Assembly (NCBI GenBank): GCA_034409055.1 | Contig: DAOUMU010000287.1 | Coordinates: 1 to 36,143 of the forward strand | Direction: 5' to 3' | Source of the DNA: DAOUMU01 sp034409055 | GTDB taxonomy: Bacteria > Chloroflexota > Anaerolineae > 4572-78 > J111 | DNA: 36,143 nucleotides | Shown here: positions 20,042 to 30,101 of the stretch, piece by piece | Layout of the letters: the number at the start of each line of letters is the position of its first letter | How positions within the stretch are numbered: position 1 is the first letter of the stretch | Program-made: the position numbers and the translations under genes | Notes under the pieces: generated by a model | Seen by the model: the letters and a program-made list of their open reading frames with translations, nothing else | Database searches by the model: none | Told to the model about the DNA's origin: nothing

Positions 20042-22729
20042 TTGAACGCTCTGAGGGGGTCTGTGCGCCCCCCGAACAAAACCAAAACCACTTTGGAAGG
20101 GTTATCCGCCAGGGTCTTAGCCGTGATATGGCTGGCTTTGGTGTTTAGCCTGGCTTGGGTAGCCGGGGCGATTGCCCAGGGTGAGGGAGCAGCCGTCACC
20201 ATTACCGGGATAGAGAGTCAGGCTTTTCCCCAGGTGACCGTATCTGTGGCCGTCGCCGATGAAAATGGTCCCCTGACCGGTCTCACGGCGGCCGATTTTC
20301 AGATCTTTGAGGATGGTCGTGAGGTACCGGCTACCAACATTGCTGTGGTTGAGGCTACCCTGCAAGATCTGCGTTTGGTCCTGGCTCTGGATACCAGTAT
20401 GCCGGGTAATGACCTGGCTAAGGTCCAGGCAGCGGCCAAAACCTGGCTCAGTTCTATGGGCCCCAGGGATCGCGTGGCGGTGATCTCCTTTGCCGACGAC
20501 GTGAGTCTGGGGCATGATTTTACCAACAATACAGCGGAACTGCAGACGGTTATTGATAATCTCACTGCCGGTGGAAATCGGACGGCCTTACACCAGGCCC
20601 TGGTTGAAGCAACGACAATGATCGGTCAACCTTCAGCCGGTCGTCAGGCGGTGGTGGTTGTGACCGATAGCCGGGACAACACCGGGATTCTCTCTGTGGA
20701 TGAGATTATTGGCCAGGCTCAAGAAGCCCGGGTTCCCCTCTATATCGTTGGTTTCGGAGACAAGGTCAGGACAGACTCTCTCAAAGATAAAGTCAAGCTG
20801 ACTGGAGGACAGTATTTCACCCTACCCAACGCTGACCAGGTGCAGACTACGCTGCAGGAGATCGAGCAACAATTGCGACAGGGCTACCAGATCACTTTTC
20901 CGTCGGGCCTTAAAGCCGATAATGTCGAGCACAAGTTGACCATCGCTATCAGCCATCAGGGCAACCAGGGACAGGCTGAAGATCGCTTTGTGGCCGTGCC
21001 CGGTCAGGTAGTGGTGATCCTGCCCAACCTGGCCGAGGGGCAGACAGTGGGCGGCCTGGTCAACTTGACGCCTGAAATTACCGCGCCGGCCCCGCTGACC
21101 TCGGTCCAATATCTACTGGATGGCCAGTCGTTAGCGGAGATAACCACGCCTCCCTATCGGTTTGAGTGGGACAGTACTACTGTCGAAGCCGGCTCTCATA
21201 CCTTGACCGTCGACGTAGTAGACAGCGCTGGTAACAAAGGCCAGGCCGAACTGAGTCTGAACGTGGTCGTACCGGTCAAGGTAGCCATTTCGACGCCCCG
21301 GACTGAGATTGAGGTGGGGGATGAAATCATTATTCAGTCTAAAATTGAAGCGATAGAGGAACTGGTTCAGGTCGAGTTGTTGCTGGATGACAACCTTGTG
21401 GCCAGTGATGATACGCCTCCCTACAGTTTTTCCCTGGATAGTAGCGAATACCCGGCCGGAGCCCACGCTATCACTATGCGGGCCGAGGACAGATTGGGCC
21501 GGCAGGGCACAGCCGAGCTGAGGATGCAGTTTCTGGCCCCGCCAGCTCCTGAACCGCCCCTCTGGCTCAGGGTCGTCGAATGGTTCAGATCCAGCCGGCA
21601 GGGCCAATACCTGGTAACCGGCTTGAAGTGGGGCGCTGCTGTTCTGGTGATTATAGCCATCGCCGTTATCGGCCTGGTCCTCATCGCCAGGGCTCAGAAA
21701 CGAGGCCCTCAAGAAATCTATCACCTGTCAGTCATAAATCTGGGCAACGTGCCCAGTCGCTATCAGTTGCGGGCCGAGGATCCGGTGGGGGGTCTCAAAT
21801 TTCAATTCATCTTGCATGGAGCCAAACTGCCTCAACAAGCAGTACCCCAAACGACCAGGGGGGTCAGGCAGCCGACAGCGCCGATCATTTCTCTACCCCC
21901 AGCCGTGGCCGTTGCCCCCCCTACCTCCTCAAGTGCACCACCGGCCAGCCCGGCTGCTGGCGGAGGCGTTCGACAGACAGCGGGTAAAGCCAAGCAAACC
22001 AGTAGCTCAGTCATGGGGCTGACCAGTTTCATTGGCGAGATGCTTAGAACACTCAGTTATCTTTTGCCCGGCTCGGCCGGCCGGTCTGTGGAGAACCTGG
22101 GCCGTCGGGTGAGTGAGGGACGGCGGACGGTCAGTTACGCCACCTACCGCCCCCAACAAATGGCCAGGGCCGCTGATCGGCTTCGTGATCAGGCTGGTCG
22201 AGTAGTCCCTTCAACATCAAGGACCGAGACTGCGGCCGGTAGGGTTGCCCAGCCAAAAACCGGTCCCAGTGTGCCTCCAGGGGGGACCGGAGTTGGGTTT
22301 GACAGGACAGGGACTGGTGGTCCGGCCAGGCCAACGACCGGGCGTCGGGAGACCGTCGTCACCAATGGCCGCCAGGCGGTGACGAGTCTTTGGTCTCAGA
22401 CTCCCTTGATCGATCCGGGTGAAACTTTAACGATTGACCTGCTTATCGCTCCCAGAAAGCCGCACCGCACCCAGCGTTATTCGTTTAAGGTGCTTTCCAA
22501 GGCCATCGAGTCGGAAAGCGCTCCGCTTGTCGTGGAAGAAGGCAGTATCCAGATTAAAGGCAGATCCTGGTTCCGCCGCTTGATTCCTTACCTGCTTTTT
22601 GCTATGATTATAGTGGTAATTGTGTTGAGTGTCATCTTTTTGGTGATGAACCTGGATATTGTGGGGCAATATCTGCGGGAAGGCTTGTCGAGGCTTGGTT
22701 CAATTGTGGGCATGTCTGGAAGGCATTAA
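20042..22729 (+). CDS. Membrane-anchored von Willebrand factor A domain protein
   Basis: Translation begins at a TTG with AGGAG 8 nt upstream; no nearby ATG fits the signal anchor. Residues ~24-46 form an export signal or anchor (VLAVIWLALVFSLAWVAGAI). Residues ~110-285 are a VWA domain: the MIDAS is nearly complete, with DTSMP (second Ser of DxSxS replaced by Pro), GNRTALHQAL and VVVTDSRDN. Two Ig-like domains follow (~335-505, SVQYLLDGQSLAEI and VQVELLLDDNLVAS). A membrane helix lies at ~527-552, then a Pro/Ser/Thr-rich region, then a second helix near 846-870. It lies between two FHA-fold genes with 12-20 bp gaps, so the three likely act together. The metal-binding VWA suggests adhesion or complex assembly outside the cell. 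Confidence 0.88.
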   Translation: MNALRGSVRPPNKTKTTLEGLSARVLAVIWLALVFSLAWVAGAIAQGEGAAVTITGIESQAFPQVTVSVAVADENGPLTGLTAADFQIFEDGREVPATNIAVVEATLQDLRLVLALDTSMPGNDLAKVQAAAKTWLSSMGPRDRVAVISFADDVSLGHDFTNNTAELQTVIDNLTAGGNRTALHQALVEATTMIGQPSAGRQAVVVVTDSRDNTGILSVDEIIGQAQEARVPLYIVGFGDKVRTDSLKDKVKLTGGQYFTLPNADQVQTTLQEIEQQLRQGYQITFPSGLKADNVEHKLTIAISHQGNQGQAEDRFVAVPGQVVVILPNLAEGQTVGGLVNLTPEITAPAPLTSVQYLLDGQSLAEITTPPYRFEWDSTTVEAGSHTLTVDVVDSAGNKGQAELSLNVVVPVKVAISTPRTEIEVGDEIIIQSKIEAIEELVQVELLLDDNLVASDDTPPYSFSLDSSEYPAGAHAITMRAEDRLGRQGTAELRMQFLAPPAPEPPLWLRVVEWFRSSRQGQYLVTGLKWGAAVLVIIAIAVIGLVLIARAQKRGPQEIYHLSVINLGNVPSRYQLRAEDPVGGLKFQFILHGAKLPQQAVPQTTRGVRQPTAPIISLPPAVAVAPPTSSSAPPASPAAGGGVRQTAGKAKQTSSSVMGLTSFIGEMLRTLSYLLPGSAGRSVENLGRRVSEGRRTVSYATYRPQQMARAADRLRDQAGRVVPSTSRTETAAGRVAQPKTGPSVPPGGTGVGFDRTGTGGPARPTTGRRETVVTNGRQAVTSLWSQTPLIDPGETLTIDLLIAPRKPHRTQRYSFKVLSKAIESESAPLVVEEGSIQIKGRSWFRRLIPYLLFAMIIVVIVLSVIFLVMNLDIVGQYLREGLSRLGSIVGMSGRH

Positions 22730-22741
22730 TAGGATAAGCCA

Positions 22742-25700
22742 ATGTCAACTCAAGATCAAATAGAAATCATCAGGGCCAATGGCGAGATCGAGTTTTATCA
22801 TCTCGATCCGGGTAAAGGCATTACCAATATTGGACACCATCCCGAAAATGATATCGTGATCGAAGGGCCTGGCGTGGCTCCTTTTCACGCGATGCTCGAT
22901 CACCGGCAAAAGCCCTATCAACTGACGGTTCTGAGTGACGAAGGGACCACGATGATTGGGGGGCAACCGCTCGCTCCCCATACTCCCAGAGCCTTGCAAA
23001 ACTGGGACCATGTTGAGCTTGACGGGCACCGCCTCATCCTGGTTGAAGGTGATGAGGGCGTTGCTGTCATCAGTCCAGGTCCGGCTGAGGTGCCTGTGGC
23101 TGCTCCCGCTCCTCCAACCCCGGCCACACCCGGTCCGGTAGCTGCCCCAGTTGTGCCTCCACCTCTGCCGGCCAGACCGGTCAGCTTTCCGCCACCGACA
23201 ACGCGGCCCGAGCCGTCTGTTAGCCCTGAGGCTCGTGCCCCAAGCCCACCACCAGGTCCTATGACCGCTGCCCCGGCACCCACAGTGCTCCCGGCCCCAT
23301 CTCCAAGGCCAACCGGTTTCTTCGCTGCCCTGCCTCCTGACCGGGAGGACGAGGTCATTCTGGTCGATTTGTCCGAACGAGAGTGGACCATTGACGTGGA
23401 ACAGACGACTACGCTCCAGGTAACCGTGGCCAACGGTGGGGACCTAGTGGCTACCTTTACCGTCAGCGTCCAGGGACTGGATGAGAGTTGGCTGGTTATC
23501 TCTCACCCCCAGATCAATCTCTACGAAGGGGAGCGGGCGACCGTCACGATTACCATCACTCCCCCTCGACTGCCCACCAGTCGGGCCGGAGCGCACCATT
23601 TTGCGGTGGTGGTCACCTCTGCCAACTATCCCGGCCGGATGAGCCAGCGCGGGGCGACGCTGATCATTAATCCCTACTATGAATTTGCCGTGGGTGAATT
23701 GTCTCCCAAGCAACAAACCATCTCCTGGTTCAAACGGTCCGGGCGGGTGACGGTTCCGATTACCAACATGGGCAACAGTAGTACCTTGTTTCGTCTAGAA
23801 GGCACAGATGACGAGCATGCCTGCAGCTATGAGTTCGAACTGCCGGGCGAAGCGGCCGGCCTGGCCCGGCAAGCCGAGCTGCGTCTGGCACCCGAGGAGA
23901 CCATTTCCGTTCCCATCAACGTTATTCCTCACTCACGCCGGTTGATCGGCCTGCGCAGACGTTCCTATACCTTTACCATCAGCACCACCCCGGTCGAGGG
24001 ACAACAGACGACGCCACGCTCGATGTTGGGCGAATTGAAGCATAAACCGCTCATCGGTCCCTGGCTGCTCTTGCTGCTCATTCTCTTGCTGATCGTGTTG
24101 ATTGCACTCATCGTCAGACCCCGTCTCAAGACGTTTGCCCTGATAGATGGGGGTAACCCCCGGCAGACGGTGATTAAGAACAGTACGCCGGTCACCATAA
24201 GCTGGGAGGCTTCTTTCTTTACAAATGAGCTGAGGATCGAGCCGGAGATTGAAGGCTTGGAGCAGCCGATACCCCCACGCGGCACAGTCGTGGCTTATCC
24301 CAAAGCAGACACCTCTTACTCTCTTAAAGGCGGCAACCTGCTCTCGAACCTGGCCCCGGTCCTGTTTGCGCCGCCGACCAAGTCCGTTCGCGTTGACGTG
24401 GAGCCCATTGCCCCCGAAATCATCTTTGAGGCCGAACCGTCCCAGATTGTGGGTGAGGGTGAGGTTCTTCTCAAGTGGGAAGTGAAAAATGCCGACAAGA
24501 TCGAACTCTTTCGCCAGGTAGGTCCCAGTGGACCTGTCCAATCGATTCTTGATCTTAGTCAGAGCCCGATCGGCATTCTGGCCGTAACGCCGGAACCCAA
24601 CCAAGACTCGACCACTTATATTCTGGTGGCCAGCAATGCCTATGTACCGACCACCACGCCCGTGCCCCGTTTGGTGTCAGTGCTGACTCCTACCCCTACC
24701 TTACCACCCACACCGGCGATTATCTTCTTTAATCCCGACCCGCCGACTATTAACGAAGGGCAAGAATCGGTTCTTTCATGGCGGGTCGACGGTGTTCAAG
24801 AAGTAACCATCCAAGGCCCTGGTAACGTGCAGAGCATACAGCCAGCCGATTACAGCATGATGGTCCAGCCGACGGGGTCAGCCGATTACAATTTGATTGT
24901 ACCTGGTGTTCCGCCGCGCCCGGCGCGGGTGAACGTGATCCCGGCCACGCCTACACCTACCTCCACCCCGGAACCAACAGCGCCCGAAATCACGTTTTTC
25001 ACCGGTGATCCCGACGAGGTGGTTAGAGGTGATAGTACCACGGTTGAGCTAAAATGGACCGTCGTTGGCACCACGACCAATGTTGAACTCAGTAGCCCTG
25101 AGTTACCTAATCCCCTCTCTAATCTCGTGACGCAGGGGAGTTACAAAATAAGACTCGACGACGCGGCTTTGTTTGTTTTAACCGCCTTCAACGACACGGC
25201 TAAAAGCAGCGCCTCAGTTCAGATTGAGGCCGTAGACCCGACGCCGACCCTTACACCCGCGCCACCGCCCACGGCAACAGCAACGCCCGTCCCTCCGGCG
25301 ATTATCACCTTTTTCCAGGCTGCAGCCGGGGATGCCAATGCCCAGCTCGTCCTCAAAAGCAGCACTGTAGACAAAAACATATATGAAGCTGTAGCCGGCT
25401 CCAAGATCATTTTGAAGTGGGAGATTCAGCAGGCGAGTAAAGTCACTTTGGTGGGTGCCGGCGACCAACCGCACAGCCAAGCCAGTTATACAGATTCTAA
25501 ATTGAATCCTGTCACCAGTTTGGTCAACTACCAACTCATTGCAGAAAATGCTGCCGGGAACCAGACATCCAAATTTTTGGATATCCAGGTGGTACCTAAC
25601 CCGCCGCCTGCCCCACCGACAAACTTCCAAGGCCAGCAAGATCAACCAGACCCCGGTAAGAATACGCTGTCCTGGGATTATGACATTACCAAGCAGGATG

Positions 25701-25936
25701 AGATCGCCGGTTTCAGGGTTTACCGGGCCGACCTGACCGCAGCAGATACCGGCTTCAAACCCTGGAAAACGTTGGGGGTATCAGACCCACCGGAATTTAC
25801 CTACAGCGTAGTGGACACACCTACCACCACCTGCGGCAAAGGTTACTATGTGGTTACCCTTTACATTGACCTGATTACTGGCGATATTAAGGAAACAGAT
25901 TCTGCTACCAGTAGCTGGTACAGTTCGCCTTGTTAG
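22742..25936 (+). CDS. FHA-fold membrane protein with Ig-like repeats and C-terminal FN3
   Basis: This 1064-residue protein has an N-terminal FHA-like domain (~1-105; GITNIGHHPENDIVIEGPGV, APFHAML). Like its paralogue it lacks the GR and SR residues needed for phosphothreonine binding. A Pro-rich linker is followed by two beta-sandwich domains (~215-425; TTLQVTVANGGDLVATFTV, PITNMGNSSTLFRLEG). One strong membrane helix lies at ~440-461 (WLLLLLILLLIVLIALIV). Outside it come about five Ig-like repeats of the pattern PxIxFFxxxPxxxxxGxxxxLxW, separated by TPTPTxTP linkers, and a final FN3 domain (~965-1064) with Cys near the end. The topology FHA-in, Ig-out is inferred. It likely links the envelope to the exterior. 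Confidence 0.86.
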   Translation: MSTQDQIEIIRANGEIEFYHLDPGKGITNIGHHPENDIVIEGPGVAPFHAMLDHRQKPYQLTVLSDEGTTMIGGQPLAPHTPRALQNWDHVELDGHRLILVEGDEGVAVISPGPAEVPVAAPAPPTPATPGPVAAPVVPPPLPARPVSFPPPTTRPEPSVSPEARAPSPPPGPMTAAPAPTVLPAPSPRPTGFFAALPPDREDEVILVDLSEREWTIDVEQTTTLQVTVANGGDLVATFTVSVQGLDESWLVISHPQINLYEGERATVTITITPPRLPTSRAGAHHFAVVVTSANYPGRMSQRGATLIINPYYEFAVGELSPKQQTISWFKRSGRVTVPITNMGNSSTLFRLEGTDDEHACSYEFELPGEAAGLARQAELRLAPEETISVPINVIPHSRRLIGLRRRSYTFTISTTPVEGQQTTPRSMLGELKHKPLIGPWLLLLLILLLIVLIALIVRPRLKTFALIDGGNPRQTVIKNSTPVTISWEASFFTNELRIEPEIEGLEQPIPPRGTVVAYPKADTSYSLKGGNLLSNLAPVLFAPPTKSVRVDVEPIAPEIIFEAEPSQIVGEGEVLLKWEVKNADKIELFRQVGPSGPVQSILDLSQSPIGILAVTPEPNQDSTTYILVASNAYVPTTTPVPRLVSVLTPTPTLPPTPAIIFFNPDPPTINEGQESVLSWRVDGVQEVTIQGPGNVQSIQPADYSMMVQPTGSADYNLIVPGVPPRPARVNVIPATPTPTSTPEPTAPEITFFTGDPDEVVRGDSTTVELKWTVVGTTTNVELSSPELPNPLSNLVTQGSYKIRLDDAALFVLTAFNDTAKSSASVQIEAVDPTPTLTPAPPPTATATPVPPAIITFFQAAAGDANAQLVLKSSTVDKNIYEAVAGSKIILKWEIQQASKVTLVGAGDQPHSQASYTDSKLNPVTSLVNYQLIAENAAGNQTSKFLDIQVVPNPPPAPPTNFQGQQDQPDPGKNTLSWDYDITKQDEIAGFRVYRADLTAADTGFKPWKTLGVSDPPEFTYSVVDTPTTTCGKGYYVVTLYIDLITGDIKETDSATSSWYSSPC

Positions 25937-25982
25937 CTAATAGGAGAGGTGGCGTTGTGGGAGAATATGTAGAAGGGGGGCC

Positions 25983-28900
25983 ATGCTGAACGCACAACCC
26001 TGTAAAACGACACGCAGTATGCTGATTGTCGGTGGGATTACCCTGGCGCTAGTAATCTTGGTGCTATCCCCACTGGCAGTAGCAGCCCAACCTCTCCTCC
26101 TCTCTAACCCCGCTGAGTTTGTCCAGCCCGACATACCCATCCCTTTAGAACTGGCCGGGCCACCTTTGGTACAGGCCGCGGTTATTACCCCCACCCCAGA
26201 GGTGATTATACTGGGGACAGAGGTGATCACGGTATCGGCGTTTACGGATCCGTTTCTGCCGCTCGAGTCCCGCACCTCAGGGGCTCCCTTCATCAGGCGG
26301 CTTGAGGGGCAATCGCCGCCGTCTCCCCCAGACCTGTCTCCGGCCGGCATACAGCCTGCCGCTGCCAACGTCTCTATGAGTATGGCGGTAATCACCGAAA
26401 AGGGGAGTAATTCGGTCGTAGAAAATGGTGATTTGATCACCTATACCATTACGATTGTCAACAACAGTAGTGATACCACAGCCAACGTGGTTGAAATTAA
26501 TAATGATGCCCTGCCCGCAAATGCTCTGGAGGCGATCACTTGCCTTGAATCTTGTAATCAGTTGATCACGACAACAGTAATTACCGATATTTTTGGCGGT
26601 CCTCCCCAAACAATCACCCGGACCATAGGTATTACCTGGTCGGACACAACCATTGGCCCCAACAGCACCCTCGTTAAGCGCTTCCGGGGGAGAGTCACCT
26701 GCCAAGCAGATGGAGCGACCTTTAACAACCACGCCTACATTGTGACTACCAACCTGGGTAGTAGCGACGCCAACCAGTCACTGGAGGTCAGCGTCCCTAT
26801 TGAACTGGGGGGGACCATTGGCCTGTCGGCTAAACCCACCTGGTGTTCTAGTTTTAGGGACACGGCGACCGGTATTGGGGGGACCTTCAGTATGGACTGG
26901 AGCGATTTTGACCTGGACGGTGATCTGGATCTGGCTCTGGGTTCGGCCCTCGGCCGGGCAGTTTACGCCAATCAGAATGGTCAACTGTCACTTATTCCAC
27001 CTTTTGGCGGAAACACCTATGGCGTGAGTTGGGCTGATGTTGATGGTGATGGCTATCTGGAACTGATTGCGGTGGGGGAAAGTATCAATAACTCACCCGC
27101 TACAGCAGGCACAAATTATATCTACGATTATAATGGCAGTACTTTCGGGGTTAAGACCACCTTTACTTCAGATCGCCAACTCTTCCGAGTCGCGCCGGGT
27201 AATTATGATAACGACAATGATATCGAGTTGGTGGTCAGTACTAACTCCTTTGTAGCTCCGTGTACGGTTCAGTTATTCGAAAACAACGGTAGTGGTACTT
27301 TCACCCCCGCCACATGCATCAGCACCGAAGCTTCAGCCAATGTCAACCCGGCTGACTTCAATAACGATGGTAACCTGGATTTGGCTATTGGCCTGCTTAC
27401 CTCCAAAGAGATTCGGGTCTTTGAAAATGACGGCAGTGGTAGTTTTCCAACAAGTTACCTTGTCGAATCATCTTTACCTTGGGTGCCGTACGATATTGCC
27501 TGGGGAGATTACGACGGTGATGGCTATCTGGACATAGCCGCAGCCTTTCCTCTCCAGAGGTTCGTTAGAGTTTATAGGAATAATGGTGGTGGGGGAACTT
27601 TTGGCACTCCTCAGGTGATCCCCACCAGTGCCAGTATTGCTATTGCCCCTCTGGACGTTGATTGGGCCGACTTTGATGGTGACGGCCAGTTGGAGTTGGC
27701 CGTGGTCGATTTACCGCCCAGGATCTATGAATATAATGGCAGTAGCTTTGTAGAGATGGCTTCGTTGACCGCCGGAGCCATTAGCAGCAACGCCCGTATC
27801 TGGAGTATCCGGGGCATTGATTTTGACAACGACGCCGACCTGGACCTGGCTTTTGGCAACCAACTGGGACCGAACCTGCTTTTTACCACCATAGCTCCCC
27901 ACTTGAATCCGGCAATTTCTCTAATCCCCTCGGCCCCGGCTGCGAACACCGTCGACTGGGGCGATTATGACGGCGACGGCTACCTGGATTTGTTGTTTGG
28001 TTATGCTTCGTCAGGGAAAGCTGAACTTTTCCGCAATGATGGGCAGGGAAATTTCTCAACCAACCATCTATTTTCTGGCATTGGCTTGTTCGGTGCGGCG
28101 GCCTTTGGCGACTACGATGGTGGTGGTGAGCTCGACGTGGGCTTTGGCGATGGCCTCAGCACCGAAGTTTACACCAATACCACTTGGTTTCAGGTCTTTG
28201 ATTCCGGCTCTCCAGGGGCAAACGTGTATACGCTGGCCTGGGCCGATGCCGACTATGATAATGATGGCTACCTGGATCTACTGGTCGGCCGGTTGAATTC
28301 TGAACTGGTTCTTTTCTCCAACCCGCTGGGAACAGGGTTCAGCCCAACGCCAATTTGGAGTTCCGCCGAATCGTACGGCACCCCCAAATTCGATTGGGGC
28401 GACTATGACGGGGATAACTACCTGGACCTGGCCGTGGCCGACCCTGGCGGTGACAGGCTCCATCTCTACCACAACAACAGGACCAATAGCTTTAGCCTGG
28501 TCGCCTGGAACCCGGCCAACACGGTCAATGCCGCCGATGTGGCCTGGGGCGATTATGATGGCGATGGCGACCTGGATCTGGCTGTTGGCCATAATGGTGG
28601 GGCGACCTATATCTACCAAAACCAGGGAGGCAATTTGAGTAGTACGCCTGTCTGGAGCTCTTTACCCCAAACAGCCAATACAACCAGCCTGGCCTGGGGT
28701 GATTGGAATAATGACGGCCGCCTGGATCTGGCCGTTGGCAATAATTTAGGTAAGGTCCAAGTTTACGCTAACCTGGGCGGTACCTCTGAGGCACCGGCGT
28801 TGAAATTGCTGTGGCAGTCCTCCGGGAATATTGCCGCCACTGATTTGGCCTGGGGCGATAAAGATAGAGACGGGGACCTGGATCTGGCCGTTAGCAGTTC

Positions 28901-30074
28901 TCAAGCTAACCAGAGTGGTGTATTTGAAAACTCTTACGTCGCGCCCGCTCACCTGGACGGCGTCTCCTCCTTCACCGAGTACATGCCCTTGCCTCGCCAC
29001 CCCACCTACCTGTCTGTGGAGCGACCGGGCCAGACGGATGATGCCTACCTCTATTCCTCCGGCGAGATGATTCTGTCCACACCAACCAATCCAACAGTGA
29101 CCATCAATTATAGGTTGTATGATCCCGATGAGAGGCTAAGAAGCTCGGCTAACATCGATCCAGGTAGAGACAGGGTTTTCAAAACCATTTATGAGTACTC
29201 TCTGAACGGTGGTGGCGCCTGGAAAACGGCCAGCGGTTCACCCAGTTTGACCATCATCACCCCCCCCCGTCAGGGGATTGCTCGAACTTTCGCCTGGAAC
29301 GCCTGGACTAATAGCCCGATCAATAGCGATAATCTCCGCTTTCGGATTACAATTGTGCCTCAAAATAGGGTTGGCCCGGTGCAGCGAGCGGCCGTCAGCG
29401 CCGTTAGCCCGCCTTTCCGCCTTAGAACTCGGCAGTGTGTCTGGCCGGACGATCCATCAATTAAAATTGTAGAGCCTCAACCACCGTATCAGGTTGATAC
29501 GCCCCTTCGATTTTTGGGTGAAGTCGAGGAAGGCGAGGGCCTGTTACTTTTCAGTTGGGATTTTGGTGATGGTCAAACCGGTAGTGGGCAGTCGTTGTTC
29601 CACACCTATACCACCAACGATACCTACCTGGTCACCCTGACCGTGACCGGTCCACCCTGCCCTGAAACCAACCAGGTCGTGGCCACTACTGTGATCACGA
29701 TTGGTCCGGGGGGAACATCAGGGGGGGTGTACCTGCCGATCATTCTAAAGTCGGCCACGGGTACGACAACCGCTGCGAGTGTTCCGACACCGGTGACCGG
29801 CCTGCAGGGCAGCATCCAACCCGATGAGGGCACGACCCGTTTGATCTGGCTACCCAACCAACCGACTGAGGACGTTTTGGGCTATCGTATCTATCACCGC
29901 TCACGTACAGCTACGGGCACTCCTTTCAACCTGCTCGACACCGTGCCGGCCAATGTGAACAGTTACCTCGACCCGGCCTATGCCTGCGGGCAAATGTATT
30001 ACGTGACAGCCTTCAATGCCGTCGGCGAGTCACTGCCCAGTGCCGCCAGCTATTTCAGCCCCCGCTGCTGGTAG
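25983..30074 (+). CDS. Secreted FG-GAP/VCBS repeat protein with DUF11, PKD and FN3 domains
   Basis: This 1363-residue protein has a clear signal peptide (SMLIVGGITLALVILVLSPL, cleavage after AVAA). A DUF11-like domain lies at ~132-275 (NGDLITYTITIVNNSSD). Fourteen calcium-loop repeats of the DxDGDGxLDLA type follow at ~300-975, spaced ~50 residues. A beta domain comes next, then a PKD domain at ~1158-1240 (LLFSWDFGDGQTGSGQS, TYLVTLTVTG). A YLPIILKS linker precedes a terminal FN3 domain (~1268-1363) that ends CW. Fourteen blades would make two seven-bladed propellers. Such proteins are surface or extracellular ligand binders. A GGGGGG run 2 nt before the ATG serves as an unusual RBS. Confidence 0.88.
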   Translation: MLNAQPCKTTRSMLIVGGITLALVILVLSPLAVAAQPLLLSNPAEFVQPDIPIPLELAGPPLVQAAVITPTPEVIILGTEVITVSAFTDPFLPLESRTSGAPFIRRLEGQSPPSPPDLSPAGIQPAAANVSMSMAVITEKGSNSVVENGDLITYTITIVNNSSDTTANVVEINNDALPANALEAITCLESCNQLITTTVITDIFGGPPQTITRTIGITWSDTTIGPNSTLVKRFRGRVTCQADGATFNNHAYIVTTNLGSSDANQSLEVSVPIELGGTIGLSAKPTWCSSFRDTATGIGGTFSMDWSDFDLDGDLDLALGSALGRAVYANQNGQLSLIPPFGGNTYGVSWADVDGDGYLELIAVGESINNSPATAGTNYIYDYNGSTFGVKTTFTSDRQLFRVAPGNYDNDNDIELVVSTNSFVAPCTVQLFENNGSGTFTPATCISTEASANVNPADFNNDGNLDLAIGLLTSKEIRVFENDGSGSFPTSYLVESSLPWVPYDIAWGDYDGDGYLDIAAAFPLQRFVRVYRNNGGGGTFGTPQVIPTSASIAIAPLDVDWADFDGDGQLELAVVDLPPRIYEYNGSSFVEMASLTAGAISSNARIWSIRGIDFDNDADLDLAFGNQLGPNLLFTTIAPHLNPAISLIPSAPAANTVDWGDYDGDGYLDLLFGYASSGKAELFRNDGQGNFSTNHLFSGIGLFGAAAFGDYDGGGELDVGFGDGLSTEVYTNTTWFQVFDSGSPGANVYTLAWADADYDNDGYLDLLVGRLNSELVLFSNPLGTGFSPTPIWSSAESYGTPKFDWGDYDGDNYLDLAVADPGGDRLHLYHNNRTNSFSLVAWNPANTVNAADVAWGDYDGDGDLDLAVGHNGGATYIYQNQGGNLSSTPVWSSLPQTANTTSLAWGDWNNDGRLDLAVGNNLGKVQVYANLGGTSEAPALKLLWQSSGNIAATDLAWGDKDRDGDLDLAVSSSQANQSGVFENSYVAPAHLDGVSSFTEYMPLPRHPTYLSVERPGQTDDAYLYSSGEMILSTPTNPTVTINYRLYDPDERLRSSANIDPGRDRVFKTIYEYSLNGGGAWKTASGSPSLTIITPPRQGIARTFAWNAWTNSPINSDNLRFRITIVPQNRVGPVQRAAVSAVSPPFRLRTRQCVWPDDPSIKIVEPQPPYQVDTPLRFLGEVEEGEGLLLFSWDFGDGQTGSGQSLFHTYTTNDTYLVTLTVTGPPCPETNQVVATTVITIGPGGTSGGVYLPIILKSATGTTTAASVPTPVTGLQGSIQPDEGTTRLIWLPNQPTEDVLGYRIYHRSRTATGTPFNLLDTVPANVNSYLDPAYACGQMYYVTAFNAVGESLPSAASYFSPRCW

Positions 30075-30101
30075 TCTGATAGGCTTGAAAGAAGGAAAAC
30101 T

